A DNA stretch of 64,000 nucleotides from Verrucomicrobiota bacterium (GCA_024233345.1 JACKPT010000006.1:124001-188000), one strand, 5' to 3'. Counted from the stretch's first letter, positions 1-8,971 are shown. The notes: a model not told the origin generated them from the letters alone. Made by a program: numbers and translations.

Positions 1-304
1 GCCCCTCATATTCGCGGACGGCCAGGTCATACATGCCCCGTTTATAGAGGCCGTCGGCAAACTGAAGCCGTTCTGCGGCGCCGGCAATGACCGCGTGGCT
101 CTGGAGAGCAGGCAGCAAGATGAAGGCGGCGAGGAGGAGCAGCAGGGCGAGTCCGGTAAATGGTTTCCGGCGCCGATAACGTGGCCCGTTCGGGCTCGCA
201 TAGCTCGCCCCTCCAATGGACTCGATCAGCCCTTCAGGTTGAGGACCCGTTCCACCAGCCAACATAGACCGACCGACAATTGCCCATGGTGTCCAATGCT
301 TCAT
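1..304 (-). CDS. Partial TPR-type envelope protein, 3' end outside window
   Basis: The minus-strand frame opens at an ATG five bases after the exbD stop and reads through the window edge (at least 101 residues). An unusual N-terminal stretch of about 60 residues precedes a hydrophobic segment (LALLLLLAAFILL, then PALQSHA), followed by AERLQFADGLYKRGMYDLAV, which resembles the first tetratricopeptide helix pair of Tol-Pal or outer-membrane-assembly TPR proteins. Position behind exbB and exbD suggests a periplasmic partner of a proton-driven Tol/Ton-type complex. Part of the N-terminal extension is encoded by a dispersed repeat (about 192-216) that also occurs at 22174-22400, so the true start may be closer to the hydrophobic segment. 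The family call rests on little sequence. Confidence 0.55.
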   Translation of the reverse strand, partial: MKHWTPWAIVGRSMLAGGTGPQPEGLIESIGGASYASPNGPRYRRRKPFTGLALLLLLAAFILLPALQSHAVIAGAAERLQFADGLYKRGMYDLAVREYEG

Positions 305-308
305 CCTG

Positions 309-725
309 TCAATTCTCCGGCAGGGTGGTGGCAAAGGAGATATTCCAGATATCGGCTTTGCGGCAGAGATCGAGCACCTCGATGATTCGCTCGTAGGGAG
401 TCAGGCGGTCGGCGCGAATGATCACCGGCTGACCGGGAAACATCCGGGCAAGCTGGGCCAGCATCTCTCCAAGGTCAGATCGGGCAAGATCGCGGCCATT
501 GATGATGGTCTGCCCGGTATCGGTGATATTGATGATCAATTCGCCGGGAAGCCGCTGGGGGATTTCGCCGGTCTGAGCGGTGGGAAGGGCAATATTGATC
601 TCCGCTTCCCATTGGGCAAACAACTGGCTGGTGACAAAAAAGCACAGCAGCAGGAAAACCACATCGATCATCGGAGTCATTTGAAACCCCGGACTTTCGG
701 CCTTGGCGGTTTGCCGGAAGTTCAT
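309..725 (-). CDS. exbD: ExbD/TolR-family biopolymer transport protein
   Basis: A 138-residue protein of normal family length. One N-terminal membrane segment holds the conserved aspartate (PMIDVVFLLLCFFV), followed by a periplasmic domain with the family pattern IIRADRLTPYERIIEVLDLC. ExbD/TolR works with ExbB/TolQ in the inner membrane, using proton flow to energise outer-membrane processes. Its start overlaps the exbB stop by four bases (ATGA), which indicates translational coupling. Whether it serves TonB-like import or Tol-like envelope constriction cannot be decided from sequence; the TPR gene downstream favours a Tol-like role. Confidence 0.93.
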   Translation of the reverse strand: MNFRQTAKAESPGFQMTPMIDVVFLLLCFFVTSQLFAQWEAEINIALPTAQTGEIPQRLPGELIINITDTGQTIINGRDLARSDLGEMLAQLARMFPGQPVIIRADRLTPYERIIEVLDLCRKADIWNISFATTLPEN

Positions 726-1480
726 TCGCCCTTTTCCTGAATCATCCGCGAAGCGAGGTTGGCGGCGGTGGTTTCCAGGTCGGCAATCAACTTGGAGGTA
801 TGCCCCCGGAAGTAGGCGTAGGCGATCATCGCCGGGATGGCCACAATCAGGCCGGCGACCGTGGTGACGAGAGCCTGGGAAACGCCGCCCGCCAACTCGA
901 TGGGGCGGGCCTTGGCGATGTCGAGGGCGACCGAATTAAACGCCTTGAGCATCCCCATCACGGTGCCGAGCAGCCCGACCATGGGGGCAATGACCGCAAT
1001 ATCGAGCAGGTACTGGGTGCGGGTCAGAATCTGGTTGGCCTGGCGCCCCCCCTCGCCCTCGATGATCTCCCGGAGCAGGGCAGGATTCGGGGCGTCGGTG
1101 CGGCGGATGTATCCGATCGCGGCATCGACGATGGCGGCAAGCGGATTGGGGTTGGCGCGACAGGCGGTTTGCACGCCTTCATGGTCATGCCGATTCAGCA
1201 GTCCCTCCACATCCCGCACCCATGCGGTGGGCAAAATCTGTTCCCGGCGGAGACTGAGAAAGAAATAGACCACCAGCGCCAGCCCGATCATGGACATGGC
1301 AAAGAGGACATAGATCAGAAAACCGCCCGCCTCGATAATTTGGCTGAGGGAAAGCCCGGAGGCGGCTTCGGCGGGTGTGGCTTCCGGTTGGGCGAAGACC
1401 GCACACGGCAGCCACCAGATGCCCCCAAGGGCGATGGCAAGGGCGTGGCGAGCGAATACAGAGCGTGTTGTTCTATTCAT
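722..1480 (-). CDS. exbB: ExbB/TolQ/MotA-family proton channel protein
   Basis: A 252-residue protein with an N-terminal signal-like segment ending near CAVFAQPEA, a first transmembrane helix around residues 50-75 (GGFLIYVLFAMSMIGLALVV), a cytoplasmic loop, and two closely spaced helices (APMVGLLGTVMGMLKAF and ALVTTVAGLIVAIPAMIAYA), the signature arrangement of the family. It forms the stator channel with ExbD. A cleavable-looking signal before the first helix is seen in some longer ExbB proteins. The start overlaps the pgsA stop by four bases. TolQ is the alternative name; the operon does not discriminate. Confidence 0.93.
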   Translation of the reverse strand: MNRTTRSVFARHALAIALGGIWWLPCAVFAQPEATPAEAASGLSLSQIIEAGGFLIYVLFAMSMIGLALVVYFFLSLRREQILPTAWVRDVEGLLNRHDHEGVQTACRANPNPLAAIVDAAIGYIRRTDAPNPALLREIIEGEGGRQANQILTRTQYLLDIAVIAPMVGLLGTVMGMLKAFNSVALDIAKARPIELAGGVSQALVTTVAGLIVAIPAMIAYAYFRGHTSKLIADLETTAANLASRMIQEKGE

Positions 1481-2082
1481 GAAGTCAGATCCCGGTGTTG
1501 TTGAAAATACAGGAAGCCGGAGGCCACGGTGATCAGGGCCACGCCGATCGCCACCCCCCGGGCGATGATCACCAGCCCAAAATCAAAGTCGGCAATGGTT
1601 TTGGCATCGGCATGCCGGAGGAAATCATACCGATAGGAGAGCGCAAGCAGGATGACGACGATGGAGACAATCTGCCAGACCGTCTTGTGTTTCCCCCACT
1701 TGCCGGCGGCGATCACCACCCCCCGGTTGGTGGCCAGCAACCGTAAGCCGGTGACCAGAAACTCCCGGGAGATGATCACCACGACAATCCAGGCAGGAAT
1801 CAGGGGCACCCATCGTCCCTGGTACATAAACTGCATTTCCACAAACGACACATAGAGCGCGCACACCATGACCTTGTCGGTCAGGGGATCCATCAGCTTC
1901 CCAAAGGAGGAGACAATATTCATCTTCCGGGCAAAATAGCCATCGAGATAATCGGTGATGCCGGCAATCACAAACAGCACGAGGGAGATGGTCTTGGCAA
2001 AGGGAATGCTGGAGGTCAGCAGAACCATGATCACAAAGGCAAATCCGAGGCGGCTGAGGGTCAGGATATTGGGCAGGTTCAT
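1477..2082 (-). CDS. pgsA: CDP-diacylglycerol--glycerol-3-phosphate 3-phosphatidyltransferase
   Basis: About 201 residues starting MNLPNILTLSRL, typical of PgsA; a longer upstream frame lacks family sequence. The CDP-alcohol phosphotransferase motif is complete: DYLDGYFAR, then FGKLMDPLTDK with the two distal aspartates. The enzyme makes phosphatidylglycerol phosphate at the inner membrane, the committed step to phosphatidylglycerol and cardiolipin. Four to five hydrophobic helices follow the motif. The start overlaps the stop of the RodZ-like gene (ATGA) and its own stop overlaps the exbB start, so it sits inside a coupled operon. Confidence 0.93.
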   Translation of the reverse strand: MNLPNILTLSRLGFAFVIMVLLTSSIPFAKTISLVLFVIAGITDYLDGYFARKMNIVSSFGKLMDPLTDKVMVCALYVSFVEMQFMYQGRWVPLIPAWIVVVIISREFLVTGLRLLATNRGVVIAAGKWGKHKTVWQIVSIVVILLALSYRYDFLRHADAKTIADFDFGLVIIARGVAIGVALITVASGFLYFQQHRDLTS

Positions 2083-2660
2083 GGTGATTTGGATTCCGGG
2101 TTTCCCGAGGGAAGGTAGGGTGGCGGGGGCTCCGCCAGCAGGGAGGACGATTGTAACAGACGGCGGGGATCCTCGGGGCTGTTGCGCTTTTCCGCGGAAG
2201 AACCGAGACAACGATTGAGCCCGGTCACGAGGAACAGCAGGATCAGGATGGCACCGCCGGCGCGTACAAGATGGGGGGTCCAGGCCTTGAGCGTCTTGGG
2301 GTGCAGCCACCCTCCCCCGGCGGTCAGGGGGGCGGCCGGCGTGTCGACCGGTTCATCCCCGGTCACCGGTTCCGGTTGCGGTTGCGAGGGGGGGACCACG
2401 GCCGCAGATGCCTGCCGGGGCTTGCCCTCAAGATGAACCTCCTGATACTCCGCCAGCAGCGGAGCCGGATCCAAATCCAGCAGCTCGGCATACAGTTTGA
2501 TGAATCCCTTCGCATAGGCCGGGGCGGGCATCTTGCTGAAGTCGTCGACCTCCATGCCCTCGATCAATTGGATCTTGATGCGGGATATCGCCGCCGCACG
2601 GGAAAGCGTGAGCTTCTTCCGTTCGCGGGCCTCCCGAAATCGTTGTCCCATGGTTTTCAT
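2079..2660 (-). CDS. RodZ-like helix-turn-helix membrane protein
   Basis: 193 residues. The N-terminal 75 residues form an HTH_25-type domain (GQRFREARERKKLTLSRAAA and PAPAYAKGFIKLYAELLDLD), the arrangement found in RodZ, which links MreB to the membrane. A proline-rich linker leads to one membrane helix near residues 131-150 (AGGAILILLFLVTG). Only about 40 proline-rich residues follow, so the periplasmic DUF4115-type domain of RodZ is missing. It lies 18 bases after ftsK and overlaps pgsA, a neighbourhood in which RodZ-like proteins often occur. A cell-shape role is inferred; a membrane-anchored transcription factor is the alternative. Confidence 0.75.
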   Translation of the reverse strand: MKTMGQRFREARERKKLTLSRAAAISRIKIQLIEGMEVDDFSKMPAPAYAKGFIKLYAELLDLDPAPLLAEYQEVHLEGKPRQASAAVVPPSQPQPEPVTGDEPVDTPAAPLTAGGGWLHPKTLKAWTPHLVRAGGAILILLFLVTGLNRCLGSSAEKRNSPEDPRRLLQSSSLLAEPPPPYLPSGNPESKSP

Positions 2661-2678
2661 CAGTGGTTCCGGTTTTTT

Positions 2679-5030
2679 CTACACATCCGAGGAGTTGGTC
2701 GGCACATCCCCATCCAGGTCGATCAGGATTTCCCGGGGCTCTGCGCCCTGAGCCGGACCGACAATTCCCTTTTGCTCGAGGATGTCCATCACCCGGGCGG
2801 CCCTTGTATACCCGATCCGAAGCCGTCTTTGCAACGAAGAGGTCGAAGCCCGTTTGGTTTGACGGATGATTTCCACCGCCTGTTCAAGCAGGTCATCATT
2901 CTCCTCCATGTCGGGAATATCCGCCGCCTGATTTTCGATCTTTTCCTTCACCTCATTTTCATAATCCGGGGTGCCCTGGTCCTTGATGAATTGGACAACG
3001 TTGTTGATGTCGTTATCGGTGGTGTAGGTTCCCTGGGCGCGAATGAGCTTGGGGCTTCCCGGGGGCAGGAAGAGGAGGTCGCCCTTGCCGAGGAGTTTTT
3101 CCGCGCCCGGGGCATCGAGAATGGTCCGGCTGTCCACCTTCTGGGCGACCTGAAAGGAGATGCGGGCAGGGAAATTGGCCTTGATGGTTCCGGTGATCAC
3201 ATTGACGGACGGGCGCTGGGTGGCAAGGATCATATGGATCCCCACGGCCCGGGAGAGCTGGGCCAGCCGGGCAATCGAATTTTCAATTTCCGCCTGGGCC
3301 ACCAGCATGAGGTCGGCCAGTTCATCCACCACGATGACAATATAGGGTACCCGCTCGGGCAGACCATCGCCGGGCGGGGTTTCCTCACCCTCTCCGGTTT
3401 CAAACAAGGATTCCTGTTGAACAATGGGCCGGCTGTTATACCCCTTGATATTGCGGACCCCGGCCTTGGCAAAAAGCTTGTAGCGCTTTTCCATTTCATT
3501 GATCGCCCACCGCAGGCCATGCATGACCTTCTTGGCCTCGGTGATCACCGGGACCACAAGATGGGGCAGGTGGTTGTAGGACGCGAACTCGACAATTTTG
3601 GGGTCGACCAGCATCAGCTTCATTTCATCCGGAGTCCGGGAGGCAAGCAGGCCGGTGAGGATGGAATTCATGCAGACCGTCTTGCCCGAACCGGTCGCCC
3701 CGGCGATCAGCATGTGGGGCATGTCCGCGAGGTCGGCGACCAGCACATGTCCCCCGACGTCTTTTCCGAGGGCGAGAGGCAGGGCGGCCTTGCCACTGGT
3801 CCAGGGGGCACTTTCCAGAACTTCGCGGAGATAGACCGTGGTGGTGGACGAGTTGGGAATTTCGATACCGACCACGCCCTTGCCGGGGATCGGGGCCTGG
3901 ACCCGAATGCTCTCGGCTTTCATGGAGAGGGCGATGTTGTTGCTAAGGCCGGAAATGCGTTCGACCTTCACCCCGGGGGCGGGCAACAATTCAAACCGGG
4001 TGACCACCGGGCCCTGCTCAACCGCGGTGACCTCCACCTCCACCCCGAAATCGGCGAGGGTTTCCTTCAGGAGCGCGCCCATGCTGTTGAGGTCGGCGGA
4101 GGGAATCGGGGAGGTATCGTAATGGATTGGTTCGAGCAATTCCAGCGGCGGCAACTTGAACCGGCTCTGGCTATGGGCGGTCAGGACCGGTTCGGGTTGG
4201 GGCGGCGGCGGGGTGGGTTTGGCTGCGGTCTTTCGGGGGGTGGGTTCCGGGACCACCACTACCGAAGGCGGCGGGGGCTCAACCTCCGGCTCCGGGATGG
4301 CCTTGGGTTCCGGCGCCGGGCGCTTCTTGGGCTCCACCGGCTCCTTCTTCATCGCTCGCTCAAGCCGCTGACGGCGCTTGGCCAATTCCTGCTCCTCGTC
4401 TTCAATCTGACCGATTCGATCCCTTCGAGCCACCCGCCAGGCATCCCATTTTTCCAGCAACCCGCGGGTCCACGTCCCCGCGCTTCGGGCCAGAATCGCG
4501 GGGTGCACGTCAATCATCATGATCAATCCGGCCAGCAGCAGGGCCGAGCCGAGAATACCCGCGCCGATGGGGCCGATCACCGGTTCGAGCAGGCGGTGGG
4601 CGAGAATTTCTCCGAGAGCCCCCCCCGAGCTGGTCAGATTCAGCTTGGCGCGGAGCGCGACAAATCCATCCGGCTGCAAATCGAACAACAGGGTCAGCGC
4701 CATCAAGACCGCGAGGGTCCAGGCCACCCGGGGCCACAGTTTGCCCTCGCGCTGGAAAAGGCAAAGCAGCCCAATGAACGCCATCGCCACCGGCACCAGG
4801 TAGGCCGCCACCCCGAAGGCCATGAACAGGATGAAACTATACCAGGCCCCGGCGGGACCAATAAAATTCCCGGGCGGCTGGACCGGGGGCGAGACAAAAA
4901 CAGGAATGTCTCTCCACGAATAGGAAATCAGGCTCAGGAAGCTCAACAGGCAGCCGGCCAGCAGCAATACGCCGGCGACCTCCTGCCACCCGGTTTTGAT
5001 TGTTTCTTTCTTTACCACCATTCCGCTCAT
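2679..5030 (-). CDS. ftsK: DNA translocase FtsK/SpoIIIE
   Basis: 783 residues. The first 180 hold about four transmembrane helices, followed by a charged, proline-rich linker. The motor begins with an FtsK alpha domain, then Walker A GATGSGKT near residue 445, Walker B VDELADLML and the ATQRPSVNVITG segment. The C-terminal 65 residues are the winged-helix gamma domain (STSSLQRRLRIGYTRAARVM) that reads polar DNA motifs and contacts XerD. The protein pumps chromosome termini across the closing septum. The linker is short relative to E. coli FtsK, closer to SpoIIIE or Pseudomonas length. It is the first gene of the minus-strand operon and diverges from the stress gene at 5145. Confidence 0.96.
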   Translation of the reverse strand: MSGMVVKKETIKTGWQEVAGVLLLAGCLLSFLSLISYSWRDIPVFVSPPVQPPGNFIGPAGAWYSFILFMAFGVAAYLVPVAMAFIGLLCLFQREGKLWPRVAWTLAVLMALTLLFDLQPDGFVALRAKLNLTSSGGALGEILAHRLLEPVIGPIGAGILGSALLLAGLIMMIDVHPAILARSAGTWTRGLLEKWDAWRVARRDRIGQIEDEEQELAKRRQRLERAMKKEPVEPKKRPAPEPKAIPEPEVEPPPPSVVVVPEPTPRKTAAKPTPPPPQPEPVLTAHSQSRFKLPPLELLEPIHYDTSPIPSADLNSMGALLKETLADFGVEVEVTAVEQGPVVTRFELLPAPGVKVERISGLSNNIALSMKAESIRVQAPIPGKGVVGIEIPNSSTTTVYLREVLESAPWTSGKAALPLALGKDVGGHVLVADLADMPHMLIAGATGSGKTVCMNSILTGLLASRTPDEMKLMLVDPKIVEFASYNHLPHLVVPVITEAKKVMHGLRWAINEMEKRYKLFAKAGVRNIKGYNSRPIVQQESLFETGEGEETPPGDGLPERVPYIVIVVDELADLMLVAQAEIENSIARLAQLSRAVGIHMILATQRPSVNVITGTIKANFPARISFQVAQKVDSRTILDAPGAEKLLGKGDLLFLPPGSPKLIRAQGTYTTDNDINNVVQFIKDQGTPDYENEVKEKIENQAADIPDMEENDDLLEQAVEIIRQTKRASTSSLQRRLRIGYTRAARVMDILEQKGIVGPAQGAEPREILIDLDGDVPTNSSDV

Positions 5031-5144
5031 GTAATCACGGGACTACCCCGTGCGCAAGACAAGGATGGAGCGGCTTTTCATGGACAACCTGGCGTCACCT
5101 CCCTACACTCGGTTGTGCAATGAACCTGTGCTTTGGATTCAGCC

Positions 5145-5984
5145 ATGATTAAATCCATACTGACCTGTACGGATGGATCCGCCTACAGCGAGACGGCGGC
5201 GCACTACGCGGTTGACCTGGCGTCCAGCCTGCGGGCACGACTGGCGGGGTTGCATGTTCTGGACTCCCGGCTGCTCGAGGGGCCCTTCCTTGCCAATGTA
5301 TCAGGGTGGATCGGGGCCCAGCCCTGTGCGGACAGCCTCGGACAGTTCAGGGCCTTGATGCAGGAAAACGGCAAGGCCATGCTGGCGGCCTGGCGGATCA
5401 AGCCAGCCGGAAGGACATTGACCTGGAGCCCTCGAGGACTGGGGACACCGGCACGCATCATTCTGCAACAGGAAATCCACACCGAACTGGTCGTGCTGGG
5501 GTTGCGCGGTGAGCATGCCGACCTGAACCCGGAATTGGTGGGTCGACGACCGACCGGGTGGTGCGCCACAGCACCCAGCCCTGTCTGCTCACCCCGGCGA
5601 GCCATCGCCCGATTCGACGATTGATGGCGGCCTATGACGACAGCGCCTACTCTGCGAGGGCGCTTCAGGTCGCGATCGACCTCGCCCTCTCCCTGCAGGC
5701 CCCTGTTGGTGATTCTCTCCGTGGTGGAAAATGGAGACCATGAACTGGCCATGGATCACGCAGACGCGGCAATGAAACTGGCCCGGGCGCACGAATGTGC
5801 GGCAGCCTATATGGTGGCGGAGGGCAATGTTCACGAAGTGATTCTCGAGCAGGCCGAGGCGCTGAACTGTGACCTGATCATCGCGGGCGCTCACGGACAC
5901 GCGCGCATACGCGAACTGATTCTCGGCAGCACCGCGACCTATCTGATGAACCATACCGAGCGGCCCCTGCTGCTGGCCCGGTGA
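5145..5984 (+). pseudogene. Tandem-domain universal stress protein (UspA) gene, two frameshifts
   Basis: Two UspA domains are readable but not in one frame. Domain 1 starts MIKSILTCTDGSAYSETAAH and runs to LNPELVG near 5540, where one base appears missing; the next frame continues TTDRVVRHSTQPCLL and opens domain 2 (MAAYDDSAYSARALQVAIDL). Near 5700 a second shift is needed to reach LLVILSVVENGD and the nucleotide-binding signature GAHGHARIRELILGSTATYL. UspA dimers bind ATP or AMP and are induced under stress. The ATG at 5145 is preferred over an upstream TTG. Protein-level similarity is intact on both sides of each shift, so recent inactivation or sequencing indels are both possible. Confidence 0.75.
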
Positions 5985-7070
5985 GCCAGCAGGAAGTCAT
6001 TCTCGTGGTTGGCCTGGCCCTGCTGGGGGTGGTGGTCCTGTCTTTTACCCTTCGGGCCGGACTCAACAGTATTCGCCGCAGCACGCTGGAACAGCTTCTT
6101 CTGCTCCAGAACCAGCTTCTGGCCGGGAACCAGCAAGCGACACAACAGATCGAGTCCTTCCGGCAAACCCTGCAGACGGTGACCGGGCAAATCAACCAGA
6201 CCGTCGAGGTCGGGCGACGGGCCATCGACAACCGGCTTGGGAATGCCCAGGAAGCCATTCTCCGGGTCAGTTCCCAGCTTGGGAAACTCGATGCCTCCAC
6301 CCAGCGCATGGTGGAAATCGGGGAGGATGTGCAGAGTTTGCAAAACATACTGCGCTCTCCCAAACTGCAGGGCAACCTCGGGGAACTGTTCTGGCCGACC
6401 TACTCGCCCAGATCCTGCCGCCCCGGCATTTCCAATTGCAGTACACGTTCAAGGGAAACCGTGGACGCGGTAGTCCTGCTCAAGGCCGGATGGTTCCGGT
6501 GGATGCCAAATTCCCGCTCGAAAACTTTCAACGCCTGAGCCAAGCTCCTGACGCCGCCCGCCGAGCCCTGAGACGGGAATTTCTGCGCGATGTGAAAAGC
6601 ATGTCGATGCGATCGCCGACAAATACATCCGGCCCGATGAAAACACTTTCCCGTTTGCCCTGATGTATATCCCCGCAGAAAATGTCTACTACGAGGCCAT
6701 TTTGCGGGAAGAGGAGGACGAAAGCGGCCCGTCCCTGTTTGCCTATACCCTGAGCCGCCGGGTCATCCCGGTCTCCCCCAACAGTTTTTTTGCCTACCTG
6801 CAGACCATCCTCCTTGGGCTCAAGGGCCTGAAAATCGAGGAGAGCGCGCGGGAGATTTTGAACCATCTCGATCGGCTCAAGCAGGAAACCGAGAAATTTT
6901 CCGAACATTTCCGTCTGGTGGGCGCACATCTGGACAATGCCCGGAAGAAATACGACGATGCCGACAAACAACTGGGCCGGGTGGACGAAAAACTGGATGT
7001 ACTGCTTGGCCTGGTGAAGTACGAAGACAGAACCGGGCAACCGGAGCAGAACTCAACCGAGCAGGATTGA
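5981..7070 (+). pseudogene. rmuC: RmuC-family DNA recombination protein gene, about four frameshifts
   Basis: The gene opens GTG over the stress-gene stop with a membrane helix (VILVVGLALLGVVVLSF) and a coiled coil, as in RmuC. After LQGNLGEL near 6390 the frame changes to VLADLLAQILPPRHFQLQYT, near 6455 to VDAVVLLKAG, near 6490 to MVPVDAKFPLENFQRL, and near 6600 to HVDAIADKYIRPDENTFPFA; from 6663 it is open to the stop (MYIPAENVYYEAILREEE). These blocks together are the RmuC (DUF805-unrelated, PF02646) nuclease-like domain. Each break needs a single base. RmuC limits inversion recombination between repeats. All family blocks are preserved, so a sequence-quality problem is as likely as a real pseudogene. 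Confidence 0.8.
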
Positions 7071-7077
7071 TCGATCT

Positions 7078-7890
7078 ATGAAGACACATGTGATTGCGGT
7101 GGCGAATCAAAAGGGCGGGGTCGGCAAGACCACCACCACGGTCAACCTGTCCGCCTGCCTGGCCGAGCGGGGACGGCGGGTCTTGCTCATCGACATGGAT
7201 GCCCAGGCTAACGCCACCAGCGGGCTGGGAATCGACAAGCAGGAGGGCCGCAGCCTGTATCCGGTGCTGCTGGGGGAGGCTGATCCCCGCGAGTTTGTCT
7301 TGTCCACAGCCCATAAGCGGCTCGACCTGATTCCCGCCGAGGTCAATCTCGCCGGGGCAGAAATCGAGGTGGCCCGGCTCGACCGTTATCTGCACCGGCT
7401 TTCCGAGGCCCTCCAACCTCTGCTCGCCGAGGCTGGGTATGACTACATCCTGATCGACTGCCCGCCCTCGCTCGGTATCCTCACCATGAACGCCCTCACT
7501 GCCGCTGACGCCCTGCTCATGCCGATCCAGTGCGAGTACTATGCGCTGGAGGGATTATCGGTCATGTCGAAGCTGATCCAACAATTGCGGGACAGCGGGG
7601 CAAACCCCGGACTCGGCATTGAAGGCATTGTCATGACCATGTACGACATGCGCACCAATCTGTCGCAACAGGTGGTCCAACAGGTTCTCCAGCACTTCGG
7701 TGAAAGCGTCTACGAAACCCTGATCCCCCGCGGGGTCCGGATCAGCGAGGCCCCCAGCCATGGCCAACCGATCATCACCTATGACCCCCACTGCACTGGA
7801 GCCACCGCCTACCGCGAACTCGCCAGGGAATTTCTGGCCCGGCGAAACGGGGGCAAACAGGAACAACCGCCGGACACCGCAGAATCCTGA
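7078..7890 (+). CDS. parA: ParA/Soj-family chromosome partitioning ATPase
   Basis: 270 residues with the deviant Walker A KGGVGKTTTTVNLSA near residue 11, the switch region LLIDMDAQANATSGLG and the Walker B region LIDCPPSLGILTMNAL. ParA binds DNA as an ATP dimer and moves ParB-parS complexes. The start is eight bases after rmuC. It is intact, unlike its two upstream neighbours. The usual downstream parB is absent: the next 270 bases are repeats, then the cassette array. No parS-like site was recognised nearby. Confidence 0.94.
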   Translation: MKTHVIAVANQKGGVGKTTTTVNLSACLAERGRRVLLIDMDAQANATSGLGIDKQEGRSLYPVLLGEADPREFVLSTAHKRLDLIPAEVNLAGAEIEVARLDRYLHRLSEALQPLLAEAGYDYILIDCPPSLGILTMNALTAADALLMPIQCEYYALEGLSVMSKLIQQLRDSGANPGLGIEGIVMTMYDMRTNLSQQVVQQVLQHFGESVYETLIPRGVRISEAPSHGQPIITYDPHCTGATAYRELAREFLARRNGGKQEQPPDTAES

Positions 7891-8023
7891 GCCCCAGAGT
7901 TCCGTTGCCACCCGTGCCCTGTGTTTCCTCTGGTTTGCCAATAGCTCAGTGGGTTGCGTTGGTCTGAATGCCCACGGATCTTGCGGATCGCACGGATGAG
8001 GATTAGATTGGATAAAATAGGGG

Positions 8024-8135
8024 TCGGGCAATGAGTCATCGATGTCGCGCGTAGCGCCCATCTCCGAATGGGCGTTGGCTGTTTCGGCGAGCGGGGCAAG
8101 TCGCCGATATGGAAATCGGCGCTACACTCCGGGGG
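8024..8135 (+). repeat. 112-bp direct repeat, left copy, two hairpins
   Basis: This copy and the one at 16015-16126 differ at three positions by eye. It contains two short palindromes: CGCCCAT/ATGGGCG (8055-8074) and CGCCGAT/ATCGGCG (8102-8121), each with a six-base loop, a REP/BIME-like arrangement. The two copies bracket the cassette island in the same orientation. The rest of 7891-8163 holds no gene that I recognise. Confidence 0.85.
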
Positions 8136-8163
8136 GGAGCGGAAAAGGGGGACAAGTAGATTT

Positions 8164-8637
8164 TTAATCACGCGAACAATTTGGAGCCATGGTCTCCTTC
8201 CGCCAGGAACAGAGCTGGAGAGCTGCCAACAATAATGGCAGAACAAATATCACGGCCAGATGAATGTGGGTCACCAGGCGGTCGGCATTCGCGCCGCCGA
8301 ACTGTGCCGCTAACACCAAGCCAGTGTTGATGCCAGCCATAATTGATCCAGAGATGATGCCGGTCACGATGCTATGCTTCCCGCGAACTTTTATGATAAT
8401 GCATCCGGCAATAAACAATACGCTGTTCTGAATTCCCATCCAAAGGCCATGAGCAAATACATTGCGCCAGAAGATCACCATCTTACTCGTCGAAGGGTAG
8501 CTCGTGTCGTCCCATAACCTGGCCCAATTTCCACTAAGAGCAAGAGTCACGAGCGCAAGAAGGCATGCTGTCACCACAGCGGAGAGGACTGCCCTCACGT
8601 ACGGATTGGTTAGTCGTTTCTTTTGCATATCATGCAT
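8164..8637 (-). CDS. Cassette gene: four-helix membrane protein, unknown function
   Basis: 157 residues starting MHDMQKKRLTNPYVR, the first ATG after the attC-like site at 8639. Hydrophobic segments are AVLSAVVTACLLALVTLAL, GIQNSVLFIAGCIII, IVTGIISGSIMAGINTGLVLA and THIHLAVIFVLPLLLAAL. No family is recognised. A longer frame starting at 8694 would run through the attC hairpin and the end of the preceding gene and is less likely. It is the last cassette in the array; no attC-like hairpin was found after its stop, where the 112-bp repeat follows instead. Confidence 0.6.
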   Translation of the reverse strand: MHDMQKKRLTNPYVRAVLSAVVTACLLALVTLALSGNWARLWDDTSYPSTSKMVIFWRNVFAHGLWMGIQNSVLFIAGCIIIKVRGKHSIVTGIISGSIMAGINTGLVLAAQFGGANADRLVTHIHLAVIFVLPLLLAALQLCSWRKETMAPNCSRD

Positions 8638-8638
8638 T

Positions 8639-8714
8639 GAACGCTGCCGTTCACCAGTCGTTGGCAGATGCGTCCGTATGGCTGTCAACGGCATGGTGGG
8701 AGGGCTTGTTCGGA
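8639..8714 (-). other. attC-like recombination site
   Basis: Read on the minus strand, the site starts TCCGAAC and ends with a GTTCAAT-type R' box. Paired arms on the plus strand are CACCA/TGGTG, CGTTG/CAACG and CAG/CTG with unpaired bases between them, plus outer GAAC/GTTC. It overlaps the last codons of the 104-residue cassette gene. Confidence 0.6.
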
Positions 8715-8965
8715 CTGTCTTCTCGATTGTGTTTTGACCTGGACCACAGAAACAGGAATGGAACTGTGATGATCAGCATCCAGAAGGAGACGTGGGCGGC
8801 AAAGCGCAGCCGCTCGGGAACGGTGTCGAATGCGAGGGAAAGCGAAACAGGAGAGACCGCGGGGAGAGTTGCCGCACAGCATCCGAGGGCGTAGAGCAAC
8901 AGGAACGCGACAGCGTAGATCACGACTGCTGCGATGCCGAATCGTTTCCATTCTGCTCTCATCAT
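8651..8965 (-). CDS. Cassette gene: small two-helix membrane protein, unknown function
   Basis: 104 residues with two hydrophobic segments (IAAVVIYAVAFLLLYALGCC and HVSFWMLIITVPFLFLW) and a polar, histidine-rich C-terminal tail. The tail is encoded within the attC-like site at 8639-8714. The ATG lies 14 bases after the GTTCGG box of the attC-like site at 8972, the same spacing as in other cassettes here. No homologous family is recognised. Confidence 0.6.
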   Translation of the reverse strand: MMRAEWKRFGIAAVVIYAVAFLLLYALGCCAATLPAVSPVSLSLAFDTVPERLRFAAHVSFWMLIITVPFLFLWSRSKHNREDSPNKPSHHAVDSHTDASANDW

Positions 8966-8971
8966 CTCATC

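Noticed and set aside
2271..5123. A 950-codon open frame on the plus strand opposite ftsK
   Set aside because: It mirrors ftsK codon positions in GC-rich DNA, has a low-complexity His/Gly/Arg composition and no family motifs.
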